This document shows positions 34,922 to 43,878 of a DNA stretch of 64,000 nt, piece by piece. Below the pieces are notes generated by a model. It had not been told where the DNA came from and ran no database searches. It worked only from the letters and a program-made list of their open reading frames with translations. Each line of letters opens with the position of its first letter. Positions within the stretch are counted from its first letter, which is position 1. Both the position numbers and the translations under genes were made by a program. The DNA lies in contig NZ_JAPFQL010000005.1 in NCBI RefSeq assembly GCF_028446585.1, positions 1 to 64,000 on the forward strand, given 5' to 3'. Source of the stretch: Intrasporangium calvum (GTDB lineage Bacteria > Actinomycetota > Actinomycetes > Actinomycetales > Dermatophilaceae).

Positions 34922-36169
34922 TCAGGGTGCGGCGACGGCGAGGCGGCGGAGCGCGACCTCGGCCAGGTAGGCCGCTGCGTCGGGCAGGACCGAGTCGTCG
35001 AAGGCAGCCCGCGGCGAGTGGTTGTCGTCGGCCAGCTCCGGGTCCCCCGTCGCGCAGGCACTGAGGTTGAGGTAGGCGCCCGGGACGTGCTCGAAGACGA
35101 CCGCCATGTCCTCGGACCCGAGCTCCGGGTTGGCCATGTCCACCCAGCGGTCCGCGCCGAACAGGTCGACCACCGTGTCCCGCGCTAAGTCGAACTCCGC
35201 CTCGTCGTTCACGGTCACGGGGTAGGCGCCGGAGGCCCAGGTGATCTCGACCTCGAGGCCGTGGGCGTGGGCGATCCCGCGGCAGGCCCGCTCGATGTCC
35301 GCGATCGCCTGGGTGCGAGCAGCGGTGGAGAGCGTGCGAACCGTCCCCTCGAAGACGGCGTCGTCGGGAATGATGTTGTCCTTCGTGCCGGCGGCGAACC
35401 GCCCGACCGTCACGACCACCGGGTCGAAGACGTCGAAGCCACGCGTCACCCGAGTCTGCAGGGCGAGCACCATCTCGCAGGCCGCGGGGATCGGGTCGCT
35501 GGCCCGGTGCGGCTGGGAGCCGTGGCCGCCCTGGCCGATCACGCGCACGGTCATCTCGTCGGCGGCGGCCATCTGGGGGCCGGGCCGCCCGAACCACGTC
35601 CCGAGCGAGTGCTCCGCGGAGAAGACGTGCAAGGTGTAAGCGGCACTGACCGGAGTGCCGCTCGCCTCGAGGAGACCCTCCTCGATCATCACTGCCGCAC
35701 CGCCCGGTCCCTCCTCACCGGGCTGGAACATCAGCACGACATCGCCGGCCAGCTCGTCACGTCGCTCGGCCAGGATCCGGGCCGCGCCGACGAGCGCCGC
35801 GACGTGGAGGTCGTGGCCGCACGCGTGCATCGCGCCGTTCGTCGAGCGGTAGTCCACCTCGACCTCCTCCGTCACCGGCAACGCGTCCATGTCCCCGCGG
35901 AGCAGCACCGACGGCCGGGGCGCCCCCTCGGGCACGGCCGCACCCCGAAGGACGGCCACCACGGACGACAGGGCGCGGCCCGTGGTCACCTCGAGCCCCA
36001 GTCCCTCGAGCGCCTCGAGCACCAGCGCCTGGGTCTGCGGCAGGTCCAGCCCGATCTCCGGCACCTGGTGCAGCCGCCGCCGCAAGCCGACGAGCTCTGA
36101 TCCGATCGACCGGGCCATCTCGAGCGAAGGGGAGGGGGCGGCTCCGGTGGCCCGCGACCAGGTCGACAT
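34922..36169 (-). CDS. M20-family amidohydrolase
   Basis: A 415-residue metallohydrolase of the aminoacylase/IAA-amino-acid hydrolase group (M20D). The metal region reads LLRGDMDALPV near 95, MHACGHDLHVA near 120, and QPGEEGPGGA near 158; the dimer domain spans about 205-320 with GQGGHGSQPH. It probably removes an acyl group from an N-acyl amino acid or a related amide in the cytosol. No neighbour narrows the substrate. Confidence 0.87.
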   Translation of the reverse strand: MSTWSRATGAAPSPSLEMARSIGSELVGLRRRLHQVPEIGLDLPQTQALVLEALEGLGLEVTTGRALSSVVAVLRGAAVPEGAPRPSVLLRGDMDALPVTEEVEVDYRSTNGAMHACGHDLHVAALVGAARILAERRDELAGDVVLMFQPGEEGPGGAAVMIEEGLLEASGTPVSAAYTLHVFSAEHSLGTWFGRPGPQMAAADEMTVRVIGQGGHGSQPHRASDPIPAACEMVLALQTRVTRGFDVFDPVVVTVGRFAAGTKDNIIPDDAVFEGTVRTLSTAARTQAIADIERACRGIAHAHGLEVEITWASGAYPVTVNDEAEFDLARDTVVDLFGADRWVDMANPELGSEDMAVVFEHVPGAYLNLSACATGDPELADDNHSPRAAFDDSVLPDAAAYLAEVALRRLAVAAP

Positions 36170-36239
36170 GCCGTCAGCCTAGGACCCGACGCTACGATCG
36201 CTCGAGGCCGCTAGGGCCTCGAATCTCAGGGGGAACATC

Positions 36240-36407
36240 ATGTCACGCAGCTCACGCACTCGCACCATCCTGGCGACCGCTCTCGTCATCCCGGCGCTCG
36301 TCCTCGTCGGCACCTACAGCTCGTCGAGCCTGGCACCGGTGGCGTGGATCGCCGCCCTGGTGCTCCTCCTGGCTGTGCTCTCGCTGGCTACTCGCTCACC
36401 GCGATGA
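36240..36407 (+). CDS. Short two-helix membrane peptide
   Basis: A 55-residue open frame with an AGGGGGAA ribosome site 5 bases before its ATG. It encodes a basic start (MSRSSRTRT) and two hydrophobic helices (about 9-24 and 33-50), ending in RSPR. It lies in a gap between two minus-strand genes and its last 20 bases overlap the end of the nirK fusion in antisense. I do not recognise it. Ribosome site, start context and helix pattern support a real gene. Confidence 0.55.
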   Translation: MSRSSRTRTILATALVIPALVLVGTYSSSSLAPVAWIAALVLLLAVLSLATRSPR

Positions 36408-39129
36408 AGCCCCGGGCGCCCCGCTCGGCGTCGACCATGATGTGGCTGACCAAGGGATAACGACCCGGCTCCGGGAAGCCCAGCTCGACGAAACCGCCCT
36501 GTGCCGCAGCCAGATCCAGCGCCTGGGAGCCGCCGGTGGTCGTCCCGGGCGGGTCGAGCGCACCTCGTCCGTTCTTCAGCAGGTAGGTGCCCTCCTTGTA
36601 GACGGTGTCGAACTGCCCGCCGACGACGTGGAAGGACGTGGGTCGGTTGGGCCCGATGTCGAGCACCCAGATGCGCACCCGCTCGCCGACTCGCGCCTCG
36701 AGCGGGTGGTCGACGTACTGGTTGGCGTGGCCGTTGAAGACGACGGCGTCGGGCTGCTCGGCTGCGACCTTGTCGGCGTTGACCGGGTCGCCCTGCGCGC
36801 CGAGGTAGATCTCGGACTGCGCGAGCACGTAGGACCGGTCGACCTCGGGCAGCCCCTCTGGCTCGATGATCACGGCGCCGGCCATCCCGGCCGCGATGTG
36901 GGAGGTCATCGGCATGGTGCCGCAGTGGTACATCCAGATGCCGGAGCGCTTGGCGGTGAAGCGGTAGACGAGGCTCTCGCCCGGTTGGATGGTCCGCATC
37001 GGACCCTCGGGGGCGAGCTCGCTGGCGTGGAAGTCGATGGAGTGGCCCATCGAGCCCTGGTTGACGAGGGTCACCTCGAACGTGTCGCCGACTCGCCCGT
37101 GCAGCGTGGGCGCGATGGACGAGCCGTTGTAGGTCCAGCGGGTCTGCGTGACGCCCGGCGCGACCTCGAGCTTGACCTCGCGGACGGTGAGCGTGATGCG
37201 GCGGACCTTCTCGTCGGTGAGGGGCGGCAGCACTGGGTCGTATGCCGCTGAGCTCCCTCCCCACTTCGCCATGAAGTCGATCGCGGGGCTGGCTCCCGAG
37301 CCCCCTGGGGTGCCGTGTCCGGTCGAGCCGTGGGCGGTCGTGCCGCTCGTGCCGGTGCTGCCTTCACCTTGCGCGTCGGAGCCCGCAGTGGGCTCGGCCC
37401 CGATGGCGTTGACGGTGAAGAGCATGCCCATCTGGCGGTGGCCTACGACCGAGCACCAACCGTCGCTCGAGGCGCGCACGACGTCGATCTCCAGTCGTCC
37501 GGTGCCGCCGGGGCTGACGCGGCCGGAGCGTTCGCCGGACGCGAGGACGAGGTCGTGGACGTCGCCTGGATCGGCGTTGACGAGCTCGATGACGAGGCGG
37601 TTGCCGACCGGGACGTCGACCGAGTCGGGGGTGAACCGCATGTCCTTCATGGTCACCTTGACCGTGGTGGTCTCCCCGGTGGGCGAGACCTGGGCGGCCG
37701 CGGGCGCGGTGCCGCTGGCCATGGTGAGTCCGGCTGCCGACGGGTCGAGGCCGACGCCGAGGGTGGCGCCGACGGCGATGATCGTGACGCCCGCGATGAG
37801 CTGGGGGCGCGACCAGCTCTGCGACTGGGACTCGGCCGTCCGGGCGGCCACCTCGTCCTTGGAGAGTGGTGCGCCGACAGCCGGTGCGCCCGGGTCGCCG
37901 CCGGAGTCCTTGGCCCGCTTCGCCCGGACCGAGGCCCGGATCCCGCGGAAGACCAGGGGGATCGACGTGGCGAGCGCAGCGAGAGTGAGCACCGAGACGA
38001 CGACGCGGACGAGGCTGGGGACCGGCAGCAGGCAGATGGCCAGGCCGAGGTTGGCCACGGCGACGCGGGCCGTGCTCCACCGCTCGAGCTCGGCCATCCC
38101 GGCCCGGACGACGGACGGGCCGCCGCCGATGACGACGGGCAGCAGGTAGGACAACGCCCCGAGCAGCACCTGGAGCGCGAAGCCCACGACGAAGATCGTC
38201 GTCAGCGCGCCGTAGTTGTCGGCGATGGCCTCCCAGGAGCCGCGTGCTCCGAGCGACCAGGCCATGAGCAGCAGGCCGACGGGCAGCCAGAGCAGTCCGG
38301 CGCCGACGGACAGGGTGGGGAAGGCATACGGGGGGCGCTGCCGCGCCGCGGTGAGGATGGGCCGATAGACCCAGAGCGCGCCGGCGAGGTAGAGGCCGAT
38401 CCCGATCGCGCCGACGACCGGCAGGTCGATGAACGGCGACGTGACGACGAGGGCGAGACCGCCGACGAGGACGGGCAGGGCGTGCCGGGACGCCGATTCG
38501 GCACTGTCGGCCATCCGCGTGCGCAGCATCGTGGGCCAGAGGGTGACGAGCGTGCCGAGGATGGTGAGCCCGATCCAGCCGAGCAGGTTGACCATGGTGT
38601 GGGCGACGAGGAGCTGGGCGTGGGTCGCGTCGGCTCCGGCTGCCGCGTGGTCGTGGCCACTGGCGAGGAGGATGCCGAAGGTCGCCCCGACAGGGAGCAT
38701 GAGCGCCGCCACGACGTAGTAGCGCACGGTGATGCGGAAGCGTCCGGGGAGGGCGGCCTTGAGGCGGCGGACCAGCATGACCGCGTGCCACAGGACGGCC
38801 CCGGAGACGAGGGTGCCGCCGATCATCGTCAGCACGGACAGCTCGGACGGCACGCCGACGAGGACGAGCAGGACGCCGGCCTGGAAGACGCCGAGCCGGA
38901 TCGTCTGGATCCGCCGCGGCTCGAAGTCGGCCCGCGTCTTGAGCAGCGCCTCGGTGAAGTGCACGCTCCACACCATCGCCGCGTGGGTGACCGCGCCGAG
39001 CACGACGAGGTGGACCATGAGCCACCGCGAGTAGGCGAAGAAGGGGTGGACGAGGCTGACGAGCAGGGCTGCGATCAGCCAGATGACGACGGGTCGGTCG
39101 CGCATGAACCACGTGCCGCGGGTGCTCAT
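36388..39129 (-). CDS. Copper nitrite reductase fused to a membrane domain and an extra cupredoxin
   Basis: A 913-residue fusion. Residues 1-400 hold about ten membrane helices with scattered histidines, resembling haem-copper oxidase/NnrS-like modules. After a charged linker and one more helix (about 442-460), a cupredoxin domain (490-575) has ligands H525, C559, H564 and M567. Residues 640-913 are a NirK unit: type 1 site H696, C736, H744, M749; type 2 site H701, H735, H896; catalytic D699 and H834. It should reduce nitrite to nitric oxide outside the membrane, the extra cupredoxin feeding electrons. A repeat lies in the linker (about 625-632). ATGA overlap couples it to the NnrS-like gene. 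Confidence 0.85.
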   Translation of the reverse strand: MSTRGTWFMRDRPVVIWLIAALLVSLVHPFFAYSRWLMVHLVVLGAVTHAAMVWSVHFTEALLKTRADFEPRRIQTIRLGVFQAGVLLVLVGVPSELSVLTMIGGTLVSGAVLWHAVMLVRRLKAALPGRFRITVRYYVVAALMLPVGATFGILLASGHDHAAAGADATHAQLLVAHTMVNLLGWIGLTILGTLVTLWPTMLRTRMADSAESASRHALPVLVGGLALVVTSPFIDLPVVGAIGIGLYLAGALWVYRPILTAARQRPPYAFPTLSVGAGLLWLPVGLLLMAWSLGARGSWEAIADNYGALTTIFVVGFALQVLLGALSYLLPVVIGGGPSVVRAGMAELERWSTARVAVANLGLAICLLPVPSLVRVVVSVLTLAALATSIPLVFRGIRASVRAKRAKDSGGDPGAPAVGAPLSKDEVAARTAESQSQSWSRPQLIAGVTIIAVGATLGVGLDPSAAGLTMASGTAPAAAQVSPTGETTTVKVTMKDMRFTPDSVDVPVGNRLVIELVNADPGDVHDLVLASGERSGRVSPGGTGRLEIDVVRASSDGWCSVVGHRQMGMLFTVNAIGAEPTAGSDAQGEGSTGTSGTTAHGSTGHGTPGGSGASPAIDFMAKWGGSSAAYDPVLPPLTDEKVRRITLTVREVKLEVAPGVTQTRWTYNGSSIAPTLHGRVGDTFEVTLVNQGSMGHSIDFHASELAPEGPMRTIQPGESLVYRFTAKRSGIWMYHCGTMPMTSHIAAGMAGAVIIEPEGLPEVDRSYVLAQSEIYLGAQGDPVNADKVAAEQPDAVVFNGHANQYVDHPLEARVGERVRIWVLDIGPNRPTSFHVVGGQFDTVYKEGTYLLKNGRGALDPPGTTTGGSQALDLAAAQGGFVELGFPEPGRYPLVSHIMVDAERGARGFIAVSE
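37239..37261 (-). repeat. AGCGGCATAC-family repeat in the nirK fusion linker
   Basis: CGTATGCCGCTGAGCTCCCT..., encoding GGSSAAYD just before the NirK unit. Confidence 0.8.
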
Positions 39130-40328
39130 GAGGGGCTCCGGGTGCCGGTAGGGAAGAGGGTGGGGGTCGCTGGGCTCTGAGGAGTTGGACTGGGACGGGG
39201 CGTGAGGTCGGGCCTGGCGCTCGGCACGCGCCGCGGGCGCTGCACCGGCCCGGCGAGGCTCGAGCCGGCGGCGACGACGAAGAAGAGGAGGAGCGCGACG
39301 ACGTTGACGACCGAGCCGACCTGCCACACGGTCCGTAGCCCGGCGAGGTCTCCGGCGAGGATGCGGGCGGCGAGGCCGGCGTGCATCAGGCCCAGGGGCA
39401 CCCACATGATGGCCCGGTAGGGCAGGGGGCGTCTGAGGACTGCGGGCAGGATGATCGGCGCGTGCGCCATCACCATCGACATGCCGAAGCCGAGCATGAC
39501 GGCGTGGACGACGGCGTCGTAGCCGACGCCTTCGGTCTGGCCGCCGGTGGCCACCCAGGTGACGGCGGCGACGAGGAGCCAGGCGTAGCCGCCCAGCAGC
39601 GCGGCGGCGCTGAAGCGGGGCAGGCCGGTGGTCCGCACGGTCCGGCGGGCGACGTCGTGGCGCACGAGCCAGAGCACGAGGGAGATGAGGACGAGCCCGG
39701 TCGCCCGAGCCCCGAGGTCGGTGGCGAAGAGCGTGAGCATCAGCGTGGTCGTCAGTGCCGCGGCGTGGAGGACGAGCGTGCGCCCGCCCGAGGCCGGCAT
39801 CGCGAGCCGCGCCAGCTCGACGCGCTCGGCGCAGATCGTCAGGACGATGAAGCCGACGAGCCACGGCATGAGCCAGGGGACGTCGAGGCGGAGCCAGAGG
39901 ACCGCGGCGAGGGTCAGGTGGACCGCGCCGAGCAGCTCGACGAGGACGACGTCGTCGTGGTTGCGGCGCCAGAGCGCCCCGTAGACGGCGACGAGAGCGA
40001 CGCAGCCGTCGAGGAGGAGGAGCTGGCCGAGGGCGAGCGGGGCGGGCGTGAGCAGTGCGACGCCGCCGAGTCCGAGCAGCCCGGGAGCGACGAAGCCGAG
40101 CGGGTGCCGCAGCGCCACCGCCCGCTCCATCGCGATGAGGGTGCCGAGGAAGCCCGCGACCATGAGCATGCCGTGGAGGTCGCCGAGGCGGGCGGACTGC
40201 ACCGGTGCCCCGACCCCGACGAGGAGGAGCGCGGCGTTCGCGCCGGCCAGCATCGCGATCCCGGCGGGGACCAGGAAGACGCCCCGGGCGAGGGTCGCAC
40301 GCGACCTACTATTTTCCACGGACCCCAC
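39126..40328 (-). CDS. NnrS-like membrane protein
   Basis: A 400-residue protein with about twelve hydrophobic helices and a Pro/Thr-rich tail. Helix 2 has DLHGMLMVAGFLG and a later one VVHAVMLGFGMSMVMAHAPII, histidine patterns seen in NnrS, a haem- and copper-containing protein linked to nitric oxide stress. It starts at GTG 40328 or GTG 40319; the latter has GTGGGG in front. Its end overlaps the nirK fusion start, so both are made together. It probably protects against nitric oxide or helps build the reductase. Confidence 0.68.
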   Translation of the reverse strand: MGSVENSRSRATLARGVFLVPAGIAMLAGANAALLLVGVGAPVQSARLGDLHGMLMVAGFLGTLIAMERAVALRHPLGFVAPGLLGLGGVALLTPAPLALGQLLLLDGCVALVAVYGALWRRNHDDVVLVELLGAVHLTLAAVLWLRLDVPWLMPWLVGFIVLTICAERVELARLAMPASGGRTLVLHAAALTTTLMLTLFATDLGARATGLVLISLVLWLVRHDVARRTVRTTGLPRFSAAALLGGYAWLLVAAVTWVATGGQTEGVGYDAVVHAVMLGFGMSMVMAHAPIILPAVLRRPLPYRAIMWVPLGLMHAGLAARILAGDLAGLRTVWQVGSVVNVVALLLFFVVAAGSSLAGPVQRPRRVPSARPDLTPRPSPTPQSPATPTLFPTGTRSPS

Positions 40329-40396
40329 TGTAGATAATGGGTGGGTTCCCCACCAAGCCGGGCTGCGGTGTCCTCTGCCACAGCCCCACCCCTGGC

Positions 40397-40420
40397 CGTA
40401 TGCCGCTGGGCCGGCTCCGC
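40397..40420 (-). repeat. AGCGGCATAC-family repeat
   Basis: CGTATGCCGCTGGGCCGGCT..., 14 bases past the stop of the alpha/beta hydrolase gene. Confidence 0.75.
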
Positions 40421-40433
40421 GGCGACACCGTCC

Positions 40434-41501
40434 TCAGCGCGTGGCGAGGCGGGTGATCTCCGCGGCGATGCGGTCCGGGACCTCGAGGGGCAGGCCGTGC
40501 GCGATGCCCTCGAGCTCGACCTCCCGGACAAGGCTCTGCTGCCCCGGCTGCGCGGCGTACCCCTCGAGCACGGCTCGCGTCTGCTGCTTCATCGGCTGCG
40601 GTGGCACCGCGTCCGCCCCCGGCCAGCCCGGCACCGCTCCCATCTCGCCGAGGGTGCCGAAGTCGAACATCGACCGGTCGGCGCAGACCATGTCCTCGGT
40701 CCCGTGCACCCACGTGATGGGGATGCCCGCGGTGCTGCGGGCGATGGCCGAGGTGTCGTAGTGCTTGGGGGACATCGTGTTGAGGACGCCCCGGTCACCG
40801 GGGGCGAGCATCGGCCAGTTCTCCGACGGCCGGCTGTCGCCCGGATAGAAGTCGTCACCGACCCGGGTGGTCAGGGCCTCGGTGAGCAGGAACTCCTCGT
40901 CGACGTTCGCCGCGTTGGCACCGGCGCCGAAGAACGACCGCAGGACCACGCGCGGGCTGGACGTGGACTCCTCGCTCCGGTCCTTCTCGCGCAGCCGCTG
41001 GACGAACTCCGGTGCGGCGCCCCCGCCTCCGCTCCCCGCGGCATCCTCGTAGGCCCGGGTGCCGGCGGCATCGATGGTGCCGCCGAAGCCGTGGGGGGAG
41101 ACCGGTGCGACGAGCACGAGCCCCCCGAGGTCGTCCGGGTGCTCGAGGAGCAGCTGCTGGAGGACGCCTCCCCCCATGGACCAGCCCGCGGCCGTGACGC
41201 GCCGGGCACCAGCGAGGCCCAGGGTCCCCAGGAGGCCGTGCACGTCCTCGGACAGGTCACCCAGGCCGCGCGTGGCGTCGATGGGGGCCGCGTCCGTCAG
41301 GCCGAAGCCGCGCAGGTCCGGCGCGATGACGCGCACGTCGTCGGGGAGGGCGGCCGCGACGTACTTCCAGAAGCCGCCCGTGGTCAGGTTGCCGTGGATG
41401 AGCAGGACGGGCGTGCCGTCCTCGGGCCCACTGGTCCAGACGTTCATGGCCAGCCGTGGGGTCTCGACGATGGAGCAGCTGAAGTCCGATGTGGGTGCCA
41501 C
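40434..41501 (-). CDS. Alpha/beta hydrolase
   Basis: A 355-residue cytoplasmic hydrolase. It starts at GTG 41501 (VAPTSDFS). HGNLTTGGFW near 37 gives the oxyanion region, GWSMGGG near 116 the nucleophilic serine, DLRGFGLTD is typical of haloperoxidase/epoxide hydrolase-like enzymes, and GIAHGLP near the end offers the catalytic histidine. The lid region (about 145-260) is long. No neighbour indicates the substrate. Confidence 0.8.
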   Translation of the reverse strand: MAPTSDFSCSIVETPRLAMNVWTSGPEDGTPVLLIHGNLTTGGFWKYVAAALPDDVRVIAPDLRGFGLTDAAPIDATRGLGDLSEDVHGLLGTLGLAGARRVTAAGWSMGGGVLQQLLLEHPDDLGGLVLVAPVSPHGFGGTIDAAGTRAYEDAAGSGGGGAAPEFVQRLREKDRSEESTSSPRVVLRSFFGAGANAANVDEEFLLTEALTTRVGDDFYPGDSRPSENWPMLAPGDRGVLNTMSPKHYDTSAIARSTAGIPITWVHGTEDMVCADRSMFDFGTLGEMGAVPGWPGADAVPPQPMKQQTRAVLEGYAAQPGQQSLVREVELEGIAHGLPLEVPDRIAAEITRLATR

Positions 41502-41643
41502 GGGCGGTGCCTTTCTGCGGTTGGTCGGCGACGTCGTGTGTCTACCAGCCCGTCGCCGCTGGGTCAGTGTGTCGGGCGCCCACACGTCACGGGTGTCGAT
41601 GTGAGGCACGGTCCCTGCCGGATCCAGTGCGAGGCTGCACCGC

Positions 41644-42180
41644 TCAGGGGATCGGCCCGGCCGGATGGGTGGCAGCGGCGGCGCGCTCCTGCGGCGTGAG
41701 CGAGGCCGGGTCCACGATGTGCACCACCTCGACCCGGTCATGGACCGGGCACCGCATGATCCGCCACGGCCCGAGGCGGAGGCTGCGGAACGACGCCCCC
41801 GGCACCCACAAGGTCTCGAAGAGGCCGCCTCGGGCGCAGCGGACGACGACGACGAACCGGTCCCGGCGTGCTGAGAGGTGCGCGGGCGCGTAGACCGTCT
41901 CCCGGTCCCGCTCCAGCTGAGCAGGTGTGGGCTCGGGAAGCCTGTCGAAGGCTGCCTCCTCGAGCGTGAGGACGACCCGAGCGGTGGTCAGGCGGTCGAC
42001 GTGCCTGCGCTCGACGAACCGCCAGCCCTGCCGTCCCCTGACCACGATCCCGCGGAAGATGTCCTGCTCGTAGTCGGCCACGACCCGGTCCACGACACCC
42101 AGGCGGGCACCTGCCGCGCTCAGGACCGGGATGCCGAGCGGCAGCGCGGTGTAGGCGATCGGCCTCTCCTCGTCTGCCAT
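41644..42180 (-). CDS. PRC-barrel-like protein
   Basis: A 178-residue protein. The first 80 residues (IPVLSAAGARLGVVDRVVAD, GIVVRGRQGWRFVERRHV) fit a PRC-barrel-like beta domain. The tail CPVHDRVEVVHIVDPASLTPQERAAAA resembles a C-terminal motif found on several actinobacterial proteins. The ATG follows GGAGGCG. PRC barrels occur in RNA-processing and photosynthetic proteins; the role here is unknown. Confidence 0.6.
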   Translation of the reverse strand: MADEERPIAYTALPLGIPVLSAAGARLGVVDRVVADYEQDIFRGIVVRGRQGWRFVERRHVDRLTTARVVLTLEEAAFDRLPEPTPAQLERDRETVYAPAHLSARRDRFVVVVRCARGGLFETLWVPGASFRSLRLGPWRIMRCPVHDRVEVVHIVDPASLTPQERAAAATHPAGPIP

Positions 42181-42240
42181 GCGCGACGCCTCCTGCTCAC
42201 GGACGCAGCAGACAGCCTACTTCCGCACAAGAGAGCCCAC

Positions 42241-42256
42241 TGTGAAGTGGCCCACA
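42241..42256. promoter_or_regulatory. CRP/FNR-like site
   Basis: TGTGA, six bases, CCACA matches the CRP-family pattern (TGTGA-N6-TCACA) at 9 of 10 positions. It is 94 bases upstream of the Mo-enzyme gene. Confidence 0.5.
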
Positions 42257-42270
42257 TCCCTTGATTTTGC

Positions 42271-42318
42271 ACGGCTTAAGCCGTAGAAATACTACTCAAT
42301 GTAGTCGTACGTCACGTA
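42271..42318. promoter_or_regulatory. Cluster of dyads upstream of the Mo-enzyme/FNT operon
   Basis: Three dyads follow one another: the perfect 14-base palindrome ACGGCTTAAGCCGT (42271-42284), ACTAC-N5-GTAGT (42291-42305), and TACG-N3-CGTA (42308-42318). The stretch is clearly richer in A/T than the genes around it. It looks like a controlled promoter. Confidence 0.55.
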
Positions 42319-42349
42319 GTAGACATTCCCGACGCTTCCGGAGTCCTCG

Positions 42350-43873
42350 ATGACCGAGTTCGATTTCCCCGCCTGGCTGCGCATCTCCCACCTCCTCAAC
42401 TTCTTCCTCATCGGCCTGCTGCTCCGCTCGGGCTGGCAGATCATCGCCACGCACCCGCGCTTCTACTGGCGCAGCGACTGCGGGCCCGGCACGGAGTGGA
42501 TCAAGTTCACGCGTCGGGTCGTGCCTCCCGAGGAGGGTGCCTACACCGCTCACGACGACGAGCTCGAGCCGCCGAGCTGGCTGACCCTGCCCGGCAGGCG
42601 CAACCCGGGCCTCGGCCGGCACTGGCACGGACTCGTCACCCTGCTCTGGGTCCTCAACGGCCTCGGGTACGTCTCGCTGCTCTTCCTCACCGGGGAGTGG
42701 CGCCGCATCGTGCCGACCTCTTGGAGCGTCTTCCCGGAGGCCTGGGAGTCGCTGCAGATCTATGCCGGCCTCGGCGTGCCGTCCATCGAGCACTTCACGC
42801 CGTATGACGCCCTGCAGCGGCTCACCTACTTCGCCGTCGTCTTCATCGTGGCGCCGCTGATGATGGTGACCGGTCCGGTCATGTCGCCGGCCGTCAGCAG
42901 CCGGTTCCCCTGGCTGCCGAAGCTCTTCGGCGGACGTCAGGCCGCCCGGTCCATCCACTTCCTCGGGATGGTGATTCTCTCGGTCTTCATCCTCGGTCAC
43001 GTGGCGCTCGTCTTCATCTCGCACCGCGAGTACAACGTCACCCACATGGTCTTCGGTGAGTACGACCCGACGCGCGTCGCGCAGGCCACGACGATCATCC
43101 TGACCACGATCGCCGTCGTGGTCGCCGTGTGGATCGCGCTCAGCTACCTCAGCCTGCGGGACCGCCGCAGGACGCAGCGCTTCCTCTTCGCCCTGCTGGA
43201 GCCCGTCCGCCGCCTGACCGTCAACAAGCTGAAGCCGCGCAACCGCCGCGCCCAGGCCTACACGGAGAAGGACATCTCGCCGTACCACTGGACGAACGGG
43301 CGCTACCCCGCGCCGGAGGAGTCGCCGGAGTGGCACGAGCTCGCCGCGCACGACTTCCGCGACTACGCGCTCGAGATCGGGCCGTCCAACGACCCGGAGC
43401 GGATCGTCCGGATCTCGTTGGAGCAGCTCAAGGCGCTGCCGCAGCAGGAGCAGATCGTGGCGCACGCCTGCATGCAGGGCTGGACCGGCATCGCGAAGTG
43501 GAAGGGCCCCAAGGTCATGGATGTCATGGCCCTCGCCGGGCCCCCGCCGGCCGATGCGAAGTACCTGCTCGTCACCTCGTTCGGACTCGCGCAGAGCATG
43601 CACGACGGTCGGCCGCTCGAGCCGTTCTACTCCTGCATCCCGATCGAGGACTGCTACGAGGACGAGTCGATCTTCGCCTGGTCGATGAACGACAAGCCGC
43701 TGCCGTGGACGTTCGGGGCTCCGCTGCGGATCCGGGTCGAGTCCTACGTCGGCTACAAGATGATCAAGTACCTCCGCTCAGCCGAGTGGATCGCGGACTA
43801 CCGGACCGTCGGCGACGGCATGGGTGGCACCCGCGAGGACTCCGGCTACCAGGCGATCAACGCGAGGATCTGA
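42350..43873 (+). CDS. Cytochrome b561-type domain fused to a sulfite-oxidase-type molybdopterin domain
   Basis: A 507-residue fusion. Residues 1-270 are a membrane cytochrome b-like domain with four or five helices and histidines placed to bind haem (H14, H91, H93, H203, H217). Residues 310-507 match the molybdopterin-binding domain of the sulfite oxidase/MsrP superfamily, with C374 in AHACMQGWTGIAKW as the likely Mo ligand and RVESYVGYKMIKYLRSAEW near the end. It would pass electrons between the quinone pool and an external substrate. The FNT channel gene follows after five bases. The substrate is unknown; nitrite, nitrate or sulfoxide chemistry are options. Confidence 0.78.
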   Translation: MTEFDFPAWLRISHLLNFFLIGLLLRSGWQIIATHPRFYWRSDCGPGTEWIKFTRRVVPPEEGAYTAHDDELEPPSWLTLPGRRNPGLGRHWHGLVTLLWVLNGLGYVSLLFLTGEWRRIVPTSWSVFPEAWESLQIYAGLGVPSIEHFTPYDALQRLTYFAVVFIVAPLMMVTGPVMSPAVSSRFPWLPKLFGGRQAARSIHFLGMVILSVFILGHVALVFISHREYNVTHMVFGEYDPTRVAQATTIILTTIAVVVAVWIALSYLSLRDRRRTQRFLFALLEPVRRLTVNKLKPRNRRAQAYTEKDISPYHWTNGRYPAPEESPEWHELAAHDFRDYALEIGPSNDPERIVRISLEQLKALPQQEQIVAHACMQGWTGIAKWKGPKVMDVMALAGPPPADAKYLLVTSFGLAQSMHDGRPLEPFYSCIPIEDCYEDESIFAWSMNDKPLPWTFGAPLRIRVESYVGYKMIKYLRSAEWIADYRTVGDGMGGTREDSGYQAINARI

Positions 43874-43878
43874 GCGCC

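Noticed and set aside
38323-38344. GGCATACGGGGGGCGCTGCC in the nirK membrane domain as a further repeat copy
   Set aside because: It lacks the AGC of the core and encodes a plausible native loop (RPPYAFP).
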